In this document: positions 15,101 through 18,069 of the stretch, in pieces
How positions within the stretch are numbered: the stretch's first letter is position 1
How the letters are laid out: each line of letters starts with the position of its first letter
Source: Chrysochromulina tobinii
Taxonomy: Eukaryota > Haptophyta > Prymnesiales > Chrysochromulinaceae
Assembly (NCBI GenBank): GCA_001275005.1
Contig: JWZX01000065.1
Span: 1-18,069 of the forward strand
Direction: 5' to 3'
DNA: 18,069 bases
Notes under the pieces: generated by a model
Told to the model about the DNA's origin: nothing
What the model saw: the letters and a program-made list of their open reading frames with translations, nothing else
Database searches by the model: none
Made by a program: the position numbers and the translations under genes

Positions 15101-17646
15101 GGCGGCATCCACTCGAGGCCCGCGAGCGATAAGTCGAGGTTCTCGAGGCTGTCGTTCTTACCCAGCGCGTCGACGAGGGAGACGACCTCGTTGTCCGAGA
15201 TCTCGTACTGACACTTCCACTTGACCAGTGAGCCGCTCTTAATGGCATCGAGAGGCAGCCCGTACCCGACGTTCCACAGCTGCACCGCCTTCTTGGCCAC
15301 GGGGATGCCGGCCTCGCGCGCCTCCTGCACGAGCTCGTACCACGTCTTGAGCATCGTGAGTGTCGAGATGCCGATCGATTTGGGCAGCACGTTCACGAAG
15401 GAGCCGTCGTTGATCGCCATCAGGTTCAACTCGGTTTGGCTCGCTGTGCCAGCTCGCACATGGGAGCTGACCATGACGAGGATGACAGCCTGCATGATGC
15501 ACTGCGGCAGCGCCTCGATGAGCACCTCTCCAATGATGCGGGTCGCCGCATACGCTGGCACAAACTGGCGCAACGACTCGGGCATGGGAGTGATCGGGAG
15601 GAGCCCAAACGGACCGAGGAACATGAGGAAGTCGAGGAAGAACATGCCAAACGGGAAGCTGTACAAGAAGCTGAGATAGAAGGCTGAGGTCGGACCATAG
15701 GTGTCGTACAGGTACGGGAGCACTCGCCACCACACGACGGCAAACTGGCCCACGAGCAGGCAGGCCGAGACGAAGGCGAAGCGGAAGGCGCCCGCGCGGT
15801 AGAATAGCATTGTCACCTGGTAGTCGGAGATGAGGTCCATGAAGTAGAGCCACATCGTGATGATGCCCGAGATGGCGTTCTTGAGAATCTTGACCCCGAG
15901 CTTGGTTGTCTCTGTGCAGCCGCCCTCACGAGCCCTTTTGGCCTCCTCCTCCGCCTCTTGCCGCGCAAGCTCCTCGAGGTCGACAGCCTCGGCTGCCTGC
16001 GTCTTGAGCGCGGCGAGGAAGTTGTTGTACGTCGCGATTTGCTTCTCGAACTTGGAGCGTCGCCCGTTGAGCTCATTCACCACTTCCGGGTCGGCCTCCT
16101 TGCCGCGCAGCCGTATCATCAGGTTGACGCCCTCGAGCTCCTCCCTCGCCTTGGTCAGCAGCGCCTGCACCTCCTCCGGGTCGGTGGCGACCTTGGCGAG
16201 GAATCCACCGGGGGAGTCGTCCTCCACTTGGTTGTACCCTTGCTCGCGCAGCGCGCGCTGTGCAAACCATTTGTCAATATCAGCTTGGAAGAGGAAGAAG
16301 ACGACAAAGTAGGCAAACAGCCCAAAGTCGACGACGACGAAGCCCAACTGGTGGGTCTGCATGAACGTGCTCGCGGCGTGGCCCGCCCACGCCGCCCACA
16401 CTGTCGGGTCAAGGTTCTGGTTGTCAAACTTGGCAGCGAACCACTTCATGGTGCTGATGAACGGCATCATCGCAAAGCCGATCAGCACGTCGAGGTCGAA
16501 GGCCTCCGAGAGGGAAATGAGTACGGTGAGCAGGACCATGAAGACCATGGAGCCCCACGCCTCGTCCGATTGCTGCTGCGCTGTCTGTCCCTGCTTGCCC
16601 TTTTTCCCCTTGCTCTTGCGCTTCCTTTCGAGCGCAAGCCGGCGCTCCTCAGCCTTTCGCTTCTCCGCCTCCTCCTTCTCCAAGAATGCCAAGAAGCTGC
16701 CCGTCTTGCCGTCGTCGGGCTTGTTCGCCTTGAAGCGAGGCAGGTACGACTTCGCAGCCACCGCCTTGAAGCGCGGCTTCGTCTTGTTCTTCTTGAAGGC
16801 GCGCAACGTCAGCACGAGCTGGCGGAACTCGGCAGCTTGCAGTGAGCCAGATGAATCTTTGTCAAAGCCTTGCAGCACCCTCGCCGTCTCGGCCGAGTCG
16901 CCCTCGAGCCCGAGCTCAAAGAGCGCCTCCTTGAGCTCCTTCGTGTCGATGTCGCCCGACTTGTTTCTATCAAACTTCTTGAAGACCTCTGAAATGTCGT
17001 CGTCGACGGCCGGGGCCGTGGCTGCTGGCGGCGCGGCCGGCGCATTTGCAGCCTGGTAGGCCCTGAGTTCGGTTACGACCTTGCGGAACTCCTCCATCTC
17101 CAGGGTTCCTGACCGGTCTTTATCGTAGCCCTGCAGCACCTTGAGCGCAAGCGCGTCCTCAACCTCGACACCCACTTCGCGCAAGATGGCCATAAACTCC
17201 TTTGTATCGATGCAGCCGCTATTATCGTTGTCGTACTTGCGAAAGGCCTGCTCGAGCTCGTCTACGGGGGCTGCGGGCGCGGCCTCAGGTGTGGCCGCAG
17301 GCGCATCAGCCACTAATTGGCGGTACGCATCTGGCTGGCGTTTCAATGCCGGCCGTCCGGCGGCCACCTCGCATGCACGCAGCTCGCCGACGAGCGCCCT
17401 GAACTCTACAAACTCCAAGCCACCTGTTTTAGACTTGTCGTATGCATGGAGCACCTTGGCTGCCTCGGCCGTTTCTAGCTCCACACCCAGCTCGCGCAAT
17501 GCAACTGCAAGCTCCGGATTGTCGATGGATCCACTGCCGTCCACGTCGTATTTCTTGAATGTCTCCTCGATGTCTTTCGACGCCTGCTCCAGTAATGTCG
17601 ACTCCGATGATGGTGGTGTGCCTTGCCCGCCATCCGTGTCCGCCAT
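12190..17646 (-). CDS. Giant EF-hand / XK-like membrane protein with decapeptide-repeat domain and SH3-like tail
   Basis: Single exon, 1818 residues. (1) Six EF-hand loops in three pairs start at Asp34, Asp70, Asp139, Asp175, Asp226 and Asp262; all keep Glu at position 12, so Ca2+ binding is likely. (2) A Lys/Arg/Glu-rich segment (325-352). (3) Two hydrophobic segments (367-398, 435-453), then a coiled-coil-like stretch (485-575). (4) A multi-pass block (585-770) resembling XK/XKR proteins: MDLISDYQVTMLFYRAG, IIGEVLIEALPQCIMQ and KSIGISTLTMLKTWYELV match their SD, E-PQ-Q and SLLSLAW-type motifs. Animal XKR8-type members scramble phospholipids. (5) A leucine-rich patch (800-850). (6) About 59 repeats near ten residues each (1001-1641). 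(7) An SH3-like tail (about 1700-1788, GTALVLREG to GWVTSI). No signal peptide is seen. A Ca2+-responsive membrane protein is inferred; scramblase activity is speculative. The XK link is moderate, while the EF-hands and repeats are certain. Confidence 0.88.
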   Translation of the reverse strand: MADTDGGQGTPPSSESTLLEQASKDIEETFKKYDVDGSGSIDNPELAVALRELGVELETAEAAKVLHAYDKSKTGGLEFVEFRALVGELRACEVAAGRPALKRQPDAYRQLVADAPAATPEAAPAAPVDELEQAFRKYDNDNSGCIDTKEFMAILREVGVEVEDALALKVLQGYDKDRSGTLEMEEFRKVVTELRAYQAANAPAAPPAATAPAVDDDISEVFKKFDRNKSGDIDTKELKEALFELGLEGDSAETARVLQGFDKDSSGSLQAAEFRQLVLTLRAFKKNKTKPRFKAVAAKSYLPRFKANKPDDGKTGSFLAFLEKEEAEKRKAEERRLALERKRKSKGKKGKQGQTAQQQSDEAWGSMVFMVLLTVLISLSEAFDLDVLIGFAMMPFISTMKWFAAKFDNQNLDPTVWAAWAGHAASTFMQTHQLGFVVVDFGLFAYFVVFFLFQADIDKWFAQRALREQGYNQVEDDSPGGFLAKVATDPEEVQALLTKAREELEGVNLMIRLRGKEADPEVVNELNGRRSKFEKQIATYNNFLAALKTQAAEAVDLEELARQEAEEEAKRAREGGCTETTKLGVKILKNAISGIITMWLYFMDLISDYQVTMLFYRAGAFRFAFVSACLLVGQFAVVWWRVLPYLYDTYGPTSAFYLSFLYSFPFGMFFLDFLMFLGPFGLLPITPMPESLRQFVPAYAATRIIGEVLIEALPQCIMQAVILVMVSSHVRAGTASQTELNLMAINDGSFVNVLPKSIGISTLTMLKTWYELVQEAREAGIPVAKKAVQLWNVGYGLPLDAIKSGSLVKWKCQYEISDNEVVSLVDALGKNDSLENLDLSLAGLEWMPPIEREERSALSGLLTVMQADRKALEALENLIICPNTLWPLPILKLRSGPQTALKSLTAAPFLSKGGPGRKEVHAMYELLCKNRNPEPSDGEIDASYNAVAKIFNEARAEVNSASKRAAKRGNWQTGVAQLMSKGMVRRAHFRVLLSAEILRNVGFGVQELLDLAFSAVELKAGGFTAKELKQAGFKAVQLRDLGYKPREMWEAEITAAEMKSLGFQAKDLKEGGYTALQMKDSRAFTLVELKDGKYKAAELGEAGYRIPDIRDAKFTALDLRKALIFQVGMMHDAGYTVHEMKGAGYDCQRIYDAGYDAQEATDAGYTLAQMFAASYKALDLRKAGHTALVLREVGYDLNALQGAGYSAEDLQNAGYSAQELKEAGTSLVQLKAAGTPIAVLKDSGYTAQRLKQQGYTAAELAFGARGRVDVKTLLVGGDEGGYTAKELKGGGITATELRRGKVFFRIEEWKDGGWTVRELKDGGYLADELRACGYLADALFKVGYSVLDLVVAGYSVATLRAIGAPAGELRQAGLNAKQLAEVGYSAKELLVGGFTAKDLIACGFGVGALREAGFDAIQLRALGFSAKELKAYGYGAKALKDAGSVVKELKELGFPDVELEEAGFTKRAVEAVDGRSVALLKMYGKYEVAELKEYGFVVADLRGIYSVKNLKNQGFSLDEIRMGGVPHHAVQAVDGRSTAKLRHAGYTAKVLRKIGFTLSELLEGSYSASDLKDAAYTPSELKEVGFDAGALRVAGFTSRQLMAAQYKLRELQEGGFDWRDLVIFLRVTHAELTAAGYKGLDPLHRLFLEYRPESDEEQQQQIHDLSILSPRRRMGHPDIITKLSPRAPESKTTTTRGFDPLRPRVGGTALVLREGPELNSANLGDVQPGTCVEVLETKWMQLPGEEGRERARVRFASWGMLAGINSSWLATSWLKEGWVTSISPNGTHQLIIPDGYGMVAPSRLPPPSGYKALNEFEA
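12724..14646 (-). repeat. Array of about 59 degenerate 30-nt units coding for decapeptide repeats
   Basis: Translation on the minus strand gives units with consensus [YF]-[ST]-A-x-[ED]-L-[KR]-x-[AG]-G, such as YSAQELKEAG and FTAKELKQAG. Most units are exactly ten residues; a few are 9, 11 or 12. Two are 21-residue double units, and one carries a 17-residue insert (around 13812-13866). DNA identity between units is modest although the protein consensus is strong, which indicates an old array kept by selection. The pattern is not a canonical pentapeptide, ankyrin, LRR or TPR repeat. I cannot assign a named family with certainty. Confidence 0.9.
16827..17547 (-). other. Three EF-hand pairs (six Ca2+-binding loops)
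   Basis: The six 12-residue loops are DVDGSGSIDNPE, DKSKTGGLEFVE, DNDNSGCIDTKE, DKDRSGTLEMEE, DRNKSGDIDTKE and DKDSSGSLQAAE. Each pair repeats a block of about 95-100 residues separated by Ala/Pro-rich linkers, which suggests internal triplication of one calmodulin-like lobe. Loops 1, 3 and 4 are the most canonical. Confidence 0.92.
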
Positions 17647-17969
17647 CGACTCAAGTTCACTCCAACCTGAAAAGTCTCCTCCCCGACCAGGGTGGTCGGC
17701 GTTCCACTGGTCGGTTCGAATTTGGCGTCGGAGGCGGAGTTCGGTTGGCCGCGTTCCGGTTCAATTTTGGCCTGACTTTGCATGCGCCCATTTACATTTG
17801 GTCGATAGGCTCCCTCACGGTGTTTCTGACTCCGATTCCAAAAGGCGCCGAACTCAGCGTTTTCGCGAGGCTCGCTTTTCCTTTTTTCTCGCGTCAGCGT
17901 CTCGTCAAACAGCTCGCAAAAACGAGCACCTCTCCCGGCTCCCACCACTGTCCTCGAAGCCCGTCCACC
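17647..17969. promoter_or_regulatory. Divergent promoter between the giant gene and the right-edge gene
   Basis: 323 bp lie between the two head-to-head ATGs. A 15-mer, CGGTTCRAWTTTGGC, occurs twice in the same orientation (17712-17726 and 17757-17771) with 13 of 15 bases matching. Each copy ends in TTTGGC, an E2F-half-site-like hexamer. An AT-rich patch lies near 17876-17888. No TATA box is obvious in either direction. Confidence 0.5.
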
Positions 17970-18069
17970 ATGACAGCCAACCTCCTGCCGTCCCAGATCG
18001 GATACATCGAGTACATGCGCCAGGGCAAGACCGCCGCGCTCACGGACGGTGCGCGCCAGAACGATCATG
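17970..18069 (+). CDS. Start of an unidentified gene, cut by right edge
   Basis: An ATG in a strong Kozak-like context (GTCCACCATGACA) opens a frame that stays open for 33 codons to the window end. It begins MTANLLPSQIGYIEYMRQGK and is followed by about 13 polar residues. There is no signal peptide or membrane segment. I do not recognise the family from so short a piece. Support comes from the start context and from its head-to-head placement 323 bp from the giant gene, the same spacing as the other divergent pairs here. Confidence 0.5.
   Translation, partial: MTANLLPSQIGYIEYMRQGKTAALTDGARQNDH

Noticed and set aside
17700-17735. GGTTCGAAT resembling a tRNA T-arm
   Set aside because: The flanking bases pair only through wobbles, and no acceptor, D or anticodon arm is found at the required distances.

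Overview
The window looks like nuclear DNA from a GC-rich unicellular eukaryote, most likely an alga of the haptophyte or stramenopile (pelagophyte-like) type. Four lines of evidence support this. The gene set is eukaryotic: DNA polymerase theta, an R2R3-MYB factor, a cyclic-nucleotide-dependent AGC kinase and an EF-hand/multi-membrane giant protein. One clear GT-AG intron is present, starts sit in Kozak-like contexts, and there are no bacterial-style operons or Shine-Dalgarno sites. The lineage is an inference from style and domain mix; no marker gene settles it.

Layout, left to right, with strictly alternating strands: (1) 1-5074, minus, a POLQ-type helicase-polymerase, intronless, whose polymerase domain runs off the left edge. 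(2) 5238-6806, plus, a TauE/SafE-type membrane transporter. (3) 7647-9029, minus, an R2R3-MYB transcription factor. (4) 9358-11809, plus, an acylated three-CNB-domain cGMP-type protein kinase with one 106-nt intron. (5) 12190-17646, minus, an 1818-residue protein that joins six EF-hands, an XK-like membrane module, a leucine-rich patch, about 59 ten-residue repeats and an SH3-like tail. (6) 17970 to the right edge, plus, the first 33 codons of an unidentified gene.

The genes therefore form three head-to-head pairs with short shared promoters (163, 328 and 323 bp) and two tail-to-tail junctions (840 and 380 bp). The promoters carry visible motifs: a TGACTCA site between POLQ and the transporter, two identical GTAACGGC boxes between MYB and the kinase, and a 13/15-matching 15-mer pair in the third.

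Nothing suggests that the six genes form one pathway. Two of them, the cyclic-nucleotide kinase and the EF-hand/XK-like protein, are plausible second-messenger effectors. The most novel object is the 1818-residue protein: its domain combination and its decapeptide array (DNA 12724-14646) are the best candidates here for undescribed biology. Long antisense reading frames on the opposite strand of every gene are shadows produced by GC-rich codon use.
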